From Qipengyuania aquimaris (GTDB taxonomy: Bacteria > Pseudomonadota > Alphaproteobacteria > Sphingomonadales > Sphingomonadaceae), in contig NZ_WTYI01000001.1 of the NCBI RefSeq assembly GCF_009827445.1, positions 186,001 through 250,000 of the forward strand: DNA of 64,000 bases, in the 5' to 3' direction. Of the stretch, positions 7,366 through 17,436 are shown one piece after another (the first letter of the stretch is position 1; every line of letters begins with the position of its first letter). A program made the position numbers and the translations under genes. The notes under the pieces are model-generated. The model saw only the letters and a program-made list of their open reading frames with translations. It searched no databases and had not been told where the DNA came from.

Positions 7366-9480
7366 CTAGAAGTCCCCGCTGACCGAGAAGCGGAAGATCG
7401 GGCCGATCCGGCGGTCGACTTCCTCGCTGAAGAGCACGTCGCCATCGGGCCGCGGACCATCGAATACGGTGCGCGAGAAGTAATTTCGCGCGCCGAACGC
7501 GTTGCCGTAATTTGCCCGTACCGTCAGGCCGAAGACGTCCTTGTTCTCGATGAAGAAGTTCGCGAATGTCGGGCCTTCCCAGCCGCGTCCGATTTCGAAC
7601 CTGCGCGAATAGCCCGCAGGATTGTTCGAGAACAGGCTTACGCCATAGGCCCAGTCACTGCGCGGCACGTCGTGTCGGAAATCGACGTCGATCATATCGA
7701 TCAGGTCATAGGAAAACGGGCGATCCTCACCTGTGAAAGGGTCCGTCACGCTCATCCAGCGCTTCACCGCGTCGAAATCGATGCGCGCACCGGGTATCCC
7801 GATCGGGTCGAGATTGAGCGTGCCGGACAGCTCCAGGTGCAGGCGGTCGGCGCTGCCGATGTTTCCGCGCGCCTCTCCGCCATCCTCAAGCGGGAACCAG
7901 TCGATGAAATCCTCGAACCAGCCCTGGCGCGCTTCGAACTTTATCGATCCCCATTTGCCAAGGCCCTTGTTGACTTCGAGCTCGAGGTCCCAGCTCTGGT
8001 AGGGCACAAGCTCGTTATTCCCACCATTCTCGTTCTCGTCATTGAGCGAGACGCTGGCGAGGAAGTCGCCGAAAGATAGCTGGCTCACGCGGCGTGCCGC
8101 TGTGATCGAGATGTCGAGATCCTCTTCGGGTTTCCAGGTGAGGGCAAGAGAACCCTTGGGGCGCTTGAAGCTGCGTGAGTTCGCAGCTGCGCCGGTCTGT
8201 TCGATGGTCGAGAATTCGGCCGATGCGATCGCTTGCAGGGATAGAGTCGGGGACAGGCTCTTCGAATAGCTTAGCGACCCCTCGTAGCGATCCTCGCTTA
8301 CACCGCCATTACCGCCTGGGAAGGGAATGGGTTCAAATTCGCCGCCCGGGCCGAGTGTGAACAGTGCAGAGACCCGGTCGAGGCGGTTGAATGCCGCTTC
8401 GCCGGATAGTTGCCAGTCCGCATCCCACATCGACCAGCCATATTCGAAGCGACCGATCCGTTCGCCTTCACCATTCGTCTGGTGATAGCGCGACCCGTCC
8501 GAAGGCGTGTCGTCGTCGAACGTATCGATCAGGTCGTTGGTGAAGTTATCGCGCTCGAAGCGCTCCAGCGCGATGAGCTTCAGGCGGCCGGGACCAAGCG
8601 GGAACTCGATGTCTCCGCCGATCTCATATTCCGGGCCATCCTCTTTGACGCGCACGTCGCGAAACCGCATCGGCCCGATAACCGGCGTGCCGGTTTCCGG
8701 CACATTGCGGAACAGGAAATCCTCCCCGTAGCTGAGATTGAGGTTGGCAGTGACATCCTCGCTGAAATTGTACGTGAAATTCGTCGACAGCTTGGGATTG
8801 TCGTAGCCGCCAGAGAACTTCGATACCTGCTCCTCGATCAGGGAGCCGTCCGGGCCGAACACGAGAGTGGGTCCGTCCGCGCCGAAACGATTGTTGTCGT
8901 TGGAAAGGGAGACGGTGTAATCCAGTCGACCGCTGCTTCCCGACAGCGAGATTTCGCCTCCGAACAGCTGGGCTTCGGTGTTGTAGGCACGAAAGCCCGT
9001 GTTCCAGCGAAACTGGCCCGACGGTCCCGTGCTTTCGTAAATGACATTGGCAACCAGGCCGGTAAGGCCGGGGATGTCGGTCGTGTTGCCGTCCACCAAT
9101 TCGATCCGGATCACGTCATCGGCAGGGATACGGGCCAGCTGGTCGCGCAGACTGTCGGACTTGCTGGAAAAACGTTCTCCGTTGACAATAACGTTCTGGC
9201 TGGCCTGGCCCAGACCGCGTTGCCCGTTGTCATTACCGCCTGAGATGCTGAAGCCAGGAATGCGGCTGACCATGTCGAGCGCGTTGCGCGGGGCAAACTG
9301 GGTGAAGAAGGCAGGTTCGAACACGCGCGAACCGGTGTTCTGCGGGGCGGGCTCACTCGGCGGTGCGGCCGCATCGTCATCCGCTTCCTGGGCGATGGCA
9401 GGCGACGCCAGCATAGCAATCGCGGCGCAACTACACAGCGCTAAATATCTGTTCGACAAGGGTTTTGCTTTCCTCTCCAT
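7366..9480 (-). CDS. TonB-dependent outer-membrane receptor (704 aa)
   Basis: Begins with a signal peptide ending SPAIAQ near residue 30. A plug domain follows (RNALDMVSRIPGFSISGG, VIVNGERF, IRIELVDG) and then a beta-barrel of alternating hydrophobic strands ending in a C-terminal Phe (FSVSGDF), the usual outer-membrane insertion signal. The ligand is unknown. It is the first gene of a likely unit with the amidase and antiporter. A tandem 12-bp repeat lies in its upstream region, about 65-95 bp before the ATG. The start codon is preceded by GAGGG. Confidence 0.9.
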   Translation of the reverse strand: MERKAKPLSNRYLALCSCAAIAMLASPAIAQEADDDAAAPPSEPAPQNTGSRVFEPAFFTQFAPRNALDMVSRIPGFSISGGNDNGQRGLGQASQNVIVNGERFSSKSDSLRDQLARIPADDVIRIELVDGNTTDIPGLTGLVANVIYESTGPSGQFRWNTGFRAYNTEAQLFGGEISLSGSSGRLDYTVSLSNDNNRFGADGPTLVFGPDGSLIEEQVSKFSGGYDNPKLSTNFTYNFSEDVTANLNLSYGEDFLFRNVPETGTPVIGPMRFRDVRVKEDGPEYEIGGDIEFPLGPGRLKLIALERFERDNFTNDLIDTFDDDTPSDGSRYHQTNGEGERIGRFEYGWSMWDADWQLSGEAAFNRLDRVSALFTLGPGGEFEPIPFPGGNGGVSEDRYEGSLSYSKSLSPTLSLQAIASAEFSTIEQTGAAANSRSFKRPKGSLALTWKPEEDLDISITAARRVSQLSFGDFLASVSLNDENENGGNNELVPYQSWDLELEVNKGLGKWGSIKFEARQGWFEDFIDWFPLEDGGEARGNIGSADRLHLELSGTLNLDPIGIPGARIDFDAVKRWMSVTDPFTGEDRPFSYDLIDMIDVDFRHDVPRSDWAYGVSLFSNNPAGYSRRFEIGRGWEGPTFANFFIENKDVFGLTVRANYGNAFGARNYFSRTVFDGPRPDGDVLFSEEVDRRIGPIFRFSVSGDF

Positions 9481-9542
9481 ATCCCTCGTTTACAAACGTA
9501 GGCGATGGGCGGAATGCGGCATCGACAAAGGACTCGCTACGC

Positions 9543-9574
9543 CCGACGAACGGCATTTTCGTCCGACGAACGGC
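9543..9574. repeat. tandem 12-bp direct repeat in the divergent TonB-receptor/clpP intergenic region
   Basis: CCGACGAACGGC occurs at 9543-9554 and again at 9563-9574, exactly 20 bp (about two helical turns) apart, in the 192-bp region between the receptor (minus) and clpP (plus). The arrangement is typical of a dimeric or tandem regulator binding on one face of DNA. The regulator is unknown. Confidence 0.5.
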
Positions 9575-9672
9575 TTGCAGTGCGTGCTAGTGGTACGGGC
9601 CGTGGTTAAAACCCTTGAACATCGCGCTAGCTATCGCGACATAGACGCGAACCAATCGATACGAGGAATTTC

Positions 9673-10386
9673 ATGATCAACCTGTTCGGCGACGATGCAC
9701 ACGGCACCCAAGGCCAGTTTACCCGCGATCCCGTGACGGGGGCGCTGGTGCCGACCGTTGTCGAACAATCGAGCCGCGGCGAGCGCGCTTTCGACATTTT
9801 CAGCCGCCTGCTGCGCGAACGCATCGTGTTCGTGACTGGCCAGGTCGAAGATACGATGGCTTCGCTGATCGTGGCGCAGTTGCTGTTCCTCGAAAGCGAA
9901 AACCCTTCCAAGCCGATCAGCATGTATATCAACTCGCCGGGCGGCGTGGTGACGGCTGGCATGGCGATCCATGACACCATGCAGTACATCAAGCCGCGCG
10001 TGTCGACGGTCTGCATCGGACAGGCCGCTTCCATGGGCAGCTTCCTGCTGGCCGCAGGCGAGCCGGGCATGCGTATTGCGCTGCCCAATGCCCGCGTCAT
10101 GGTGCACCAGCCTTCGGGCGGCGCACGCGGCATGGCATCGGACATCGAGATCCAGGCACGCGAGATCCTGCGCATCCGCAAGCGGATGAACGATCTTTAT
10201 GTGAAATACACCGGCCAGAGCCTGACCGACATCGAAAAGGCGATGGATCGCGACACCTTCCTCGAAGCCGACGAAGCCATGAAATTCGGCATTGTCGACA
10301 AGGTCTTCGAGGCGCGTCCGGAAAACGAAGGCGACGACGAGCCCACCAAGGACGAAGACAAGGGTTCGGGCGGCGCGCCTGAATAA
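9673..10386 (+). CDS. clpP: ATP-dependent Clp protease proteolytic subunit
   Basis: Serine peptidase forming the 14-subunit ClpP chamber that degrades substrates fed by ClpX or ClpA. The catalytic Ser120 is in GQAASMGSF and His145 in MVHQPSGG. The acidic residue lies in the [12 protein letters not shown] region. At 237 aa it is slightly longer than usual because of an acidic/Gly C-terminal tail ([18 protein letters not shown]). RBS: GAGGA upstream of the ATG. clpX follows 190 bp downstream, as in most alphaproteobacteria. Confidence 0.98.
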   Translation: MINLFGDDAHGTQGQFTRDPVTGALVPTVVEQSSRGERAFDIFSRLLRERIVFVTGQVEDTMASLIVAQLLFLESENPSKPISMYINSPGGVVTAGMAIHDTMQYIKPRVSTVCIGQAASMGSFLLAAGEPGMRIALPNARVMVHQPSGGARGMASDIEIQAREILRIRKRMNDLYVKYTGQSLTDIEKAMDRDTFLEADEAMKFGIVDKVFEARPENEGDDEPTKDEDKGSGGAPE

Positions 10387-10401
10387 ATAGTGTTAATCGG
10401 C

Positions 10402-10419
10402 GCGGGATTTCCGTCCCGC
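10402..10419 (+). other. small hairpin in the clpP-clpX spacer
   Basis: GCGGGA (10402-10407) pairs with TCCCGC (10414-10419) shortly after the clpP stop. It has no T-run, so it is more likely an attenuator or mRNA 3' end stabiliser than a full terminator. Confidence 0.35.
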
Positions 10420-10472
10420 CGCCGGACTGTTGCGAAATTGTCGTAGGAATTGAGCAACCTTGCCGCTTCAGC

Positions 10473-10502
10473 TTGTGGCAAGGGGATGGAATTACCTAGG
10501 AT
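10473..10502 (+). promoter_or_regulatory. possible clpX promoter
   Basis: TTGTGG (10473-10478) and TAGGAT (10497-10502) with 18-bp spacing resemble -35 and -10 boxes about 75 bp before the clpX ATG. Each box deviates from consensus, so this is only suggestive. Confidence 0.3.
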
Positions 10503-10576
10503 ATTGACCCAATCCCGCACCGGCCTAGAGTCGGCGAATCCCAGTCTGTGGGCGGATCAGCGGGGCAGAGCAGGAA

Positions 10577-11842
<1,266 letters not shown>

Positions 11843-11868
11843 GCCTCTCTCCCATCTCGAGAAACATG

Positions 11869-11906
11869 ACGGCGTCCGCTTCCAGACCGAAGCGGGCGCC
11901 GTTTTG
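11869..11906 (+). terminator. rho-independent terminator of clpX
   Basis: A 14-bp stem: ACGGCGTCCGCTTC (11869-11882) with GAAGCGGGCGCCGT (11889-11902), one G-U pair, a 6-nt loop and a TTTTG tract. Confidence 0.85.
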
Positions 11907-11989
11907 TTACAGCCTGCGAAAACCGGTCATATGGCAGTCACATCCCGCCGCCATCACTCCTGAAATATTGGGGCTTAAGGACTTCGCGG

Positions 11990-12664
11990 GTGAGCGTAAC
12001 CACTATCTTGATGACCGGCGATGACGGGGACGTCTTCGGCGATTTCGACCATGGCGATGTGCAATATGTTTTCGGGCGCCTGACGCCTGCCGGGCCGGGC
12101 CGGCTGATCGAGGGGCCGATCTGCGCCTTCATCGACTGGGTTCTGACGGACATGTCCGGCCTCGAAATGTGTCGCCGGCTGAGGGCAGATCCTCGCACGT
12201 CGTCGGCCCACATCACGATGATCCTCGAAAGCTGCGATGCGGAAGACAAGCGGCGCGCGCTGGCTGCCGGGGCGGATGATTATCTCGTTGGCCCGGTTGA
12301 CCGCACCACGGTGCTCGATCGGGTGCTGGCCCTGGGAACAGGGCGCTCGGGAACTGCAGCGCTCAAGACTTTCACTCTGGGCGAGCTGGAGATCGACATG
12401 GATGCGCTTCAGGCCCGCTGGGCGGACAAGCCCATATCGCTACGCCCGAACGAATTCCGCCTGCTGCGATACTTCGCGGAAAATGCGGACCGTGTCCTTT
12501 CGCGCGACGACCTGATTGAGGGGCTCGGAAAGCAGGAACCGCCGATCGACGAAAGAACGGTGGACGTGTGGATAGGTCGCTTGCGCCGCGCCCTGCGCGC
12601 AGCCGGTGCGGGCGAACCCATCCGTACAGTCAGGTCGCTGGGCTACGTTTACGACAGCCACTGA
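11990..12664 (+). CDS. OmpR-type response regulator with an atypical receiver domain
   Basis: A 224-aa two-domain protein. The N-terminal receiver (about 1-115) keeps the acidic patch (Asp11-Asp12) and the likely phospho-acceptor Asp49 in CAFIDWVLTDMSG. The conserved switch Thr/Ser is replaced around Glu80 (MILESCD), and the invariant Lys is Gly101 (DYLVGPVD). The C-terminal winged helix (about 130-222) is a normal Trans_reg_C domain ending RSLGYVYDSH. I chose the GTG start at 11990 because AAGGA lies 8 nt upstream. No sensor kinase is adjacent. Phosphorylation-independent or non-canonical control is inferred. Confidence 0.85.
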   Translation: MSVTTILMTGDDGDVFGDFDHGDVQYVFGRLTPAGPGRLIEGPICAFIDWVLTDMSGLEMCRRLRADPRTSSAHITMILESCDAEDKRRALAAGADDYLVGPVDRTTVLDRVLALGTGRSGTAALKTFTLGELEIDMDALQARWADKPISLRPNEFRLLRYFAENADRVLSRDDLIEGLGKQEPPIDERTVDVWIGRLRRALRAAGAGEPIRTVRSLGYVYDSH

Positions 12665-12683
12665 TCGGCGACCGGATAACAAG

Positions 12684-12722
12684 AAAAAGGGCCGCCTCTC
12701 ATATCGAGAAGCGGCCCTTTTC
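12684..12722. terminator. bidirectional terminator between convergent genes
   Basis: An A-run, stem GGGCCGCCTCTC and GAGAAGCGGCCC with an ATATC loop, then a T-run. Symmetric A/T flanks let it end both the response regulator (plus) and the TonB receptor (minus). Confidence 0.85.
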
Positions 12723-12740
12723 CGTTGGGAGCTGGCAGTC

Positions 12741-15494
12741 CTAGAATTTGAGCGAGGCGCCGAGGCTGATGCTGCGGCCGACCTGATAGCTGTTCACGTC
12801 GATGCGTGTCTCGCCATTGGTCTGGAACTCTTCGTGATCGGTGCCCGTGAGGTTGCGCGCTTCAAACTTGAATTCAAGCTCGCTGCCGAGGAATTCGACG
12901 CCTTGGCGGGCCACGAAATCGAGCTGCAGTCCGGGCTCCTCAATGATGTCGGGCAGGGGGCCTGCACCACGGCTCGTCACACGTTCGCTGGCGTATTTCA
13001 CCAGCACGGTGAACTGGCTGAGACGGTCGAGATCTTCGAGGCCCAGTTGCAGATTGACGATATGATCCGACTGCCCGGTCAGAGGCACGCCGTCGTCGAA
13101 GAAATTCGTCGCCGGCTGGTCTGCGAACGGGAAGACGGAAGCGATGTCATCATCGGCAACGGAGATTTCCGACTGCGTGTAGGTGTAGTTGGCAATCGCG
13201 ACGAAGCGCTTGCTGTCGAACCATTCGCCCAGATCGTAGAGATCGTAATTCCACTGGAACTCGACCTCACCGCCGTAAAGCTGCGCCTTGGGGGCATTGG
13301 CGAAGCCCGAAATGATATCGTTGTCCGAGAAGCTGGTGAAGACCTCAATCGGGTTCTCGATATCCTTGTAGAAGCCAGCCGCACTAATGCGGCTGCCTGC
13401 GCCGAAGTAATATTCGAAACGCGCCTCGGCGTTGATCAGCTCGCTGTCGACCAGGCGAGGATTGCCGTTAAACTGGCGGTTCGTTTCCGGATCGAAATAA
13501 GTCTGGAAGATAAGCTCGCGGAACTGGGGCCGGGCGATCGTCTTGGATGCGCTGGCACGGAACTGCAGATCGTCGCTGATTTCCCAGGTCAGTGTGCCGC
13601 CCGGCAGCCAGTAGTCGTTCGACAGCGAGGTGCCGCTGGTGGAACCCAGCGGTTCGGCGAAAACCTCGACCGCTTGGACCGATTGCTCTGCATCCTCGTA
13701 ACGCACGCCGATATCCAGTGCGACCACATCGAAGGGCGTGATCGCCAGCTTCGCGTAAGCCGCATGGATTTCGAGGTCGGCGGCGAATGCGGGGTCGCTC
13801 TGGGTCGTTTCGAAGATGTTGTATTCGAACGGTCCGATGCCGGCTGCTTCCTGCGCATCGCGATCGAAGCCGAGCGCGATCAGCGAATCGCCCAGCAGGT
13901 TGTCGGGGCGGAACGCGCCGAATGCATCGGGATAGGCGCTGGAGGCGCGGATATCGAACTCGCGGCGGGTCGAGAAACGGCTGGTATCGGTATAGGCATA
14001 GCCCACCGTCGCGCTCAGCCAGTCGGCGAAGAAATAGCCGACGTCGGCACCGCCGTAATAGAGGTCTTCCTTGAGATCGGAAAAGGCCACGATCGCGCCA
14101 CCGCGCTGCGGGTCCAGCGTGTTGAGGAATATGCCGCCGAGCGGGTCGTTCTCGTTATTGGTGCGTACGTAGGTGAACTCGTACTCAAACGGGGCCTCGC
14201 GCTTGGTCTGGGCATAGCCCCCGCGCAGGTCGACCGACAGATCGCCGAACTTCAGTTCCGCCACGCCTTGCGTGTTGAAGAGCTGGCGTTCGAACCACGA
14301 GGTGTCCTGGATGATTTCCTCGTCATCGTCCTGGAAGTCGATCCCGCGTGCGAGCGAGGCGCGCTTGAGCGTGTCGTGGATGAACAGGTTGGTGAGGCGG
14401 AACTTGTGCTGTCCCACCTCCAGCCCGAAGCCGAGCATGGCGTTCGCCAGCATGCGGTTGTCGGTCACGAACTGGTCGAAGTCGGTATCGAGATCCAGAG
14501 CCTCGTTGGCCGCGGTCTGGCGCGTGATGAAGCGGTTGCGCCACTTGTTGCTGAGAGACGCCGTGGCAATCACGCCGAACTGGCCGTCCTCGAATACGTC
14601 GAACGCCGTACCGGCCGTGATGCCGCCGGAGAAATTGACCGGAAGATCGCCCTTCTGGAGAAGGATGAGGTTGGGATCGTTGAGCTCGCCAAGGATGCCC
14701 TGCAGGTCGACATCGTCGTCCCCGATACGCGCGCCGCTGTCGAAGAAGCCCTGCAGCGCGTCGTAATTGGAAACCTTGCGGCGACCGTTATCGAAACCGG
14801 TACAGTCGTAGTCGCTGCCGTAGTATGTGTAGCCTGGGCCGAAGGTTGTCTCGCTATCGCCGCTGATCGAAGCGGACACGGTGACGAAGCTTTCGGTCGG
14901 GATGGCGCGAGTGGTCAGGTTGATCACGCCGCCGCCGAATTCGCCAGGGAAGTTGGCCGAATAGGTCTTCTGGACGAGGCTGGATGCGACAACGCTGGTC
15001 GGGAAGATGTCGAGCGGCACCACGCGGCTGAGCGGCTGGGGCGAGGGCAGAGGCAGGCCGTTGAGCAGGGCGAGCGAGTATCGGTCACCGAGACCGCGGA
15101 CATAGACTAGCCCGTTGCCTTGGGTCGAGAGGCCGGTCACGCGGCCGAGCGCGCCCGCGATATCACCCTCGCCGGTGCGGGCGATGCTTTCGGTATCGAG
15201 AACCGTGATGACCTGGCTGGACGATCGGGTCACGTCGCGCTGGCGGCGACCCGTGACGATGATCGAACCGCCGGGGACGGAAATGTCGGGCTGGGCCTGC
15301 TCTTCGACATCGGCGATGTCGTCGGGAACGGTATCGTTCGCGTCCACGATATCGTCGGTCAGCTCCTCATCCGGCACCTCTGCTTCTGTCGGTGGCGGGC
15401 CTTCGGCGCCCGTGCTCTGCGCCAGAGCGGCTGCCGGAAAGGTGAGGGCGGTTGAAAGCAGGAGCAGCCCTGCCAGCTGCTTGCCAGTGGACAT
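12741..15494 (-). CDS. TonB-dependent outer-membrane receptor (917 aa)
   Basis: Signal peptide ending ALAQ near residue 26. It is followed by a strikingly acidic linker (residues about 30-75, rich in Asp and Glu), a TonB-box-like segment near IIVTGRR, a plug domain (ALGRVTGLST, VYVRGLGDRY, FPGEFGGGVINL) and a large barrel ending GASLKF with terminal Phe. The substrate is unknown. It is the second gene of a unit whose first gene encodes the lipoprotein at 15603-17171. An AAGGGGG ribosome-binding site precedes the ATG. A strong GC hairpin sits between the two genes and may set their relative expression. Confidence 0.92.
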   Translation of the reverse strand: MSTGKQLAGLLLLSTALTFPAAALAQSTGAEGPPPTEAEVPDEELTDDIVDANDTVPDDIADVEEQAQPDISVPGGSIIVTGRRQRDVTRSSSQVITVLDTESIARTGEGDIAGALGRVTGLSTQGNGLVYVRGLGDRYSLALLNGLPLPSPQPLSRVVPLDIFPTSVVASSLVQKTYSANFPGEFGGGVINLTTRAIPTESFVTVSASISGDSETTFGPGYTYYGSDYDCTGFDNGRRKVSNYDALQGFFDSGARIGDDDVDLQGILGELNDPNLILLQKGDLPVNFSGGITAGTAFDVFEDGQFGVIATASLSNKWRNRFITRQTAANEALDLDTDFDQFVTDNRMLANAMLGFGLEVGQHKFRLTNLFIHDTLKRASLARGIDFQDDDEEIIQDTSWFERQLFNTQGVAELKFGDLSVDLRGGYAQTKREAPFEYEFTYVRTNNENDPLGGIFLNTLDPQRGGAIVAFSDLKEDLYYGGADVGYFFADWLSATVGYAYTDTSRFSTRREFDIRASSAYPDAFGAFRPDNLLGDSLIALGFDRDAQEAAGIGPFEYNIFETTQSDPAFAADLEIHAAYAKLAITPFDVVALDIGVRYEDAEQSVQAVEVFAEPLGSTSGTSLSNDYWLPGGTLTWEISDDLQFRASASKTIARPQFRELIFQTYFDPETNRQFNGNPRLVDSELINAEARFEYYFGAGSRISAAGFYKDIENPIEVFTSFSDNDIISGFANAPKAQLYGGEVEFQWNYDLYDLGEWFDSKRFVAIANYTYTQSEISVADDDIASVFPFADQPATNFFDDGVPLTGQSDHIVNLQLGLEDLDRLSQFTVLVKYASERVTSRGAGPLPDIIEEPGLQLDFVARQGVEFLGSELEFKFEARNLTGTDHEEFQTNGETRIDVNSYQVGRSISLGASLKF

Positions 15495-15555
15495 TTGATG
15501 ACCCCCTTAAAAAACTAGGTCGAAACTGGAGAGGCCTGGGCCTCGAAAGATGTGA

Positions 15556-15591
15556 GGGCGGGGGCAGCGCATGAATGCGCCGCCCCCGCCC
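15556..15591 (-). other. GC-rich intercistronic stem-loop between lipoprotein and TonB-receptor genes
   Basis: GGGCGGGGGCAGCGCA (15556-15571) pairs with TGCGCCGCCCCCGCCC (15576-15591), with one mismatch and a 4-nt loop. It lies 12 bp past the lipoprotein stop. The minus-strand sequence that follows has only a weak T tract, so partial termination or protection of the upstream mRNA's 3' end is more likely than full termination. Confidence 0.6.
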
Positions 15592-15602
15592 TGATTGTGC
15601 GA

Positions 15603-17171
15603 TCAGTTGTAAACCGGCAGGCTGTCGCAGCCAGACACGGCGTTATCGAACGTCACCGTCGCCGAGTTGCAGGTCCAGCCGTTCACCCAGGTGTCGTTGC
15701 CCGGGAAGGCCGCGCCGATGTTGCTCGGCAGCTCGAAGAAGCTCGACCATGCGGTCACATCGAAGACCGGCACGGCGTTTTCGTTCGAACCATTCACGAA
15801 CAGCATCGAAAGCGTGTTGATGAAGGCCGAATTGTTGTTGCTGCCAGCGTCGAAGACGGCGGCGATTTCGGCGTCGGTCGCGCCCGAGCTGTCACGGAAC
15901 GGGTCCGAGCAGTCGAGGACCAGCGAGTCGAAAGCGAGCGGACCGGCTTCGTCAGCGCCCGTGGTGCGAGTCAGCTCTTCCTGGCCATCGATGCGCAGGC
16001 AGGGTGTGTCGTTGGCCGAAACCACGACCGAGTTGGCGATGCGGTAGTCCGCAAAGCCGCGGATGCGGATGACCTGATCGTCGGCCTTCTGGTGAACGAA
16101 GGTCGCGTTCGAGATGCGCGTGTCCTGACGCGGTGTCGAGTCGTTGAAGGCGTTGTCCGAGTCGGCTTCGATGATCGTGTCGCCGGCGCCCGGGCGCTGG
16201 ATCGCAATCACATATTGCAGGTTTGCCTTCACACCGGTGTCGGTATCGATGCTGTCGTCTTCCGCGCCAACCACGATCATGTTCTTCACATTCACGCGTC
16301 CGCCGAAGAATTCGACGCCGTCATCCGAGCTGTTGTAGCTCATTATGTTTTCCAGCGTCGTGCCCGAACCGATGCCGCCAGTGGTCAGCGACTGAAGTTC
16401 GTTGTCGCCCGAAAGGACGAAGCCCGAATAGCGGATCTGGACGAACTTCATACTGCCCGAGCTGTCGCCCGGGGTCGCACCGCCGAAGATGGCCGGATCG
16501 GCTGCACCTTCGACCTGGCGTTCGCAGTTGACGCTGCCCGGCGTTGCGCCCGAAGCGATACAATCGGTGACCGGAGCGCGGCCCGAAAGGACGACGCCGC
16601 CCCACTGGCCCGACGAGTTCGCACCATTGATGCCGATGACGTTGTCGCGGCTGGTGAAGATGATCGGGCGGGTGGCCGTGCCGTCCGCCTGAATGGTGTT
16701 GCCGCGGTTGACGTTCAGGAAGCTCGAACCCGAAGCATAGATGATCACGCCCGGCTCGATGGTCAGCTCCACTTCGGTATCCGAAAGACCGTCGCTCGCG
16801 TCGGGAGCGGGGCCGCCGTCGGTGCCCACGTCGACGCGGCCGTTCATGCGATAGAGCAGGCCTTCGATATAGGGCAGGGTGATGCTGGCGTTGATGCGCG
16901 AGGGCAGCGTGCAGACGCGGTATTCGCCGGTCGGGCCCGTGATCGTGCCGTCATCGGTGAGGCCCTGCGGGTCGCTGATCGTGGGGCAGCCGTTTGCCGG
17001 CGTCACGGTCGAGGGCGGCGGTGTCGGGGTCGGGGTGGGAGCAGGCGTTGCCGGCGGATTGTTGATCGTGATGTTGCCGCCGGTGCCGGGCGAAACGATT
17101 TCGTCGGCGCCGCATGCGGACAGGGCGATGGCAGAGCAGCCCAGGACGAGCGAGCGATGGATATTGGTCAC
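15603..17171 (-). CDS. surface/periplasmic lipoprotein, probable beta-helix, function unknown
   Basis: A 522-aa protein with a lipoprotein signal peptide: lipobox LSAC with acylated Cys20, and Gly at +2. A Pro/Thr linker follows (residues about 38-53). The body is rich in Gly, Asn, Asp and short hydrophobic steps (TIEPGVIIYASG, RPIIFTSRDNVIG, GQWGGVVLSGRAPV), typical of right-handed beta-helix proteins. Several Cys pairs may be disulfides. The start is GTG with GAGGGGA upstream. It is cotranscribed with the downstream TonB receptor, so a role as a substrate-binding or processing partner at the outer membrane is inferred. No catalytic motif is recognised. Confidence 0.82.
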   Translation of the reverse strand: MTNIHRSLVLGCSAIALSACGADEIVSPGTGGNITINNPPATPAPTPTPTPPPSTVTPANGCPTISDPQGLTDDGTITGPTGEYRVCTLPSRINASITLPYIEGLLYRMNGRVDVGTDGGPAPDASDGLSDTEVELTIEPGVIIYASGSSFLNVNRGNTIQADGTATRPIIFTSRDNVIGINGANSSGQWGGVVLSGRAPVTDCIASGATPGSVNCERQVEGAADPAIFGGATPGDSSGSMKFVQIRYSGFVLSGDNELQSLTTGGIGSGTTLENIMSYNSSDDGVEFFGGRVNVKNMIVVGAEDDSIDTDTGVKANLQYVIAIQRPGAGDTIIEADSDNAFNDSTPRQDTRISNATFVHQKADDQVIRIRGFADYRIANSVVVSANDTPCLRIDGQEELTRTTGADEAGPLAFDSLVLDCSDPFRDSSGATDAEIAAVFDAGSNNNSAFINTLSMLFVNGSNENAVPVFDVTAWSSFFELPSNIGAAFPGNDTWVNGWTCNSATVTFDNAVSGCDSLPVYN

Positions 17172-17257
17172 GGGTACGGTCCCCTCAAAAACCGGATGAG
17201 TCGGATGAATTTCGAATTGCGAATTCGTGATCGCGACTCGCCAGCTAGGAGCGGCGT

Positions 17258-17282
17258 GTGACAGTTTGTGACGCTTCGTGAC
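17258..17282. promoter_or_regulatory. three phased GTGAC repeats (candidate operator)
   Basis: GTGAC occurs at 17258-17262, 17268-17272 and 17278-17282, a strict 10-bp period, about 90-110 bp upstream of the lipoprotein start. A further copy is at 17360-17364. Read on the lipoprotein strand these are GTCAC repeats, similar in style to tandem OmpR/PhoB-family sites, although PhoB boxes normally repeat every 11 bp. Confidence 0.5.
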
Positions 17283-17436
17283 CGTTATGTTGCAGTTTCA
17301 ACAGCTTTCACCGACGATCCATGAGATCGCGGCACATTTCGCCGGGCATTGCAGATTTGTGACAATGTTACGGTTTTATTGCAGTCGCTGAAATCTTCGC
17401 TCAAAAAGCCATTCAAGAAAGAGTGGGAGAGAAAAG

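Noticed and set aside
9612..9643. Possible heat-shock (sigma-32) promoter before clpP (CCCTTGAA, then GACATA)
   Set aside because: The -35-like part is suggestive, but no convincing -10 element at the right spacing; left out of the feature list.
12606..15110. An 834-aa reading frame opposite the 917-aa TonB receptor
   Set aside because: Shadow frame caused by high GC; no recognisable domain, while the receptor on the other strand has signal peptide, plug and barrel.
17258..17282. Standard Pho box
   Set aside because: The repeats have a 10-bp rather than 11-bp period and lack the TGTCA core in two copies; kept only as a generic tandem operator.
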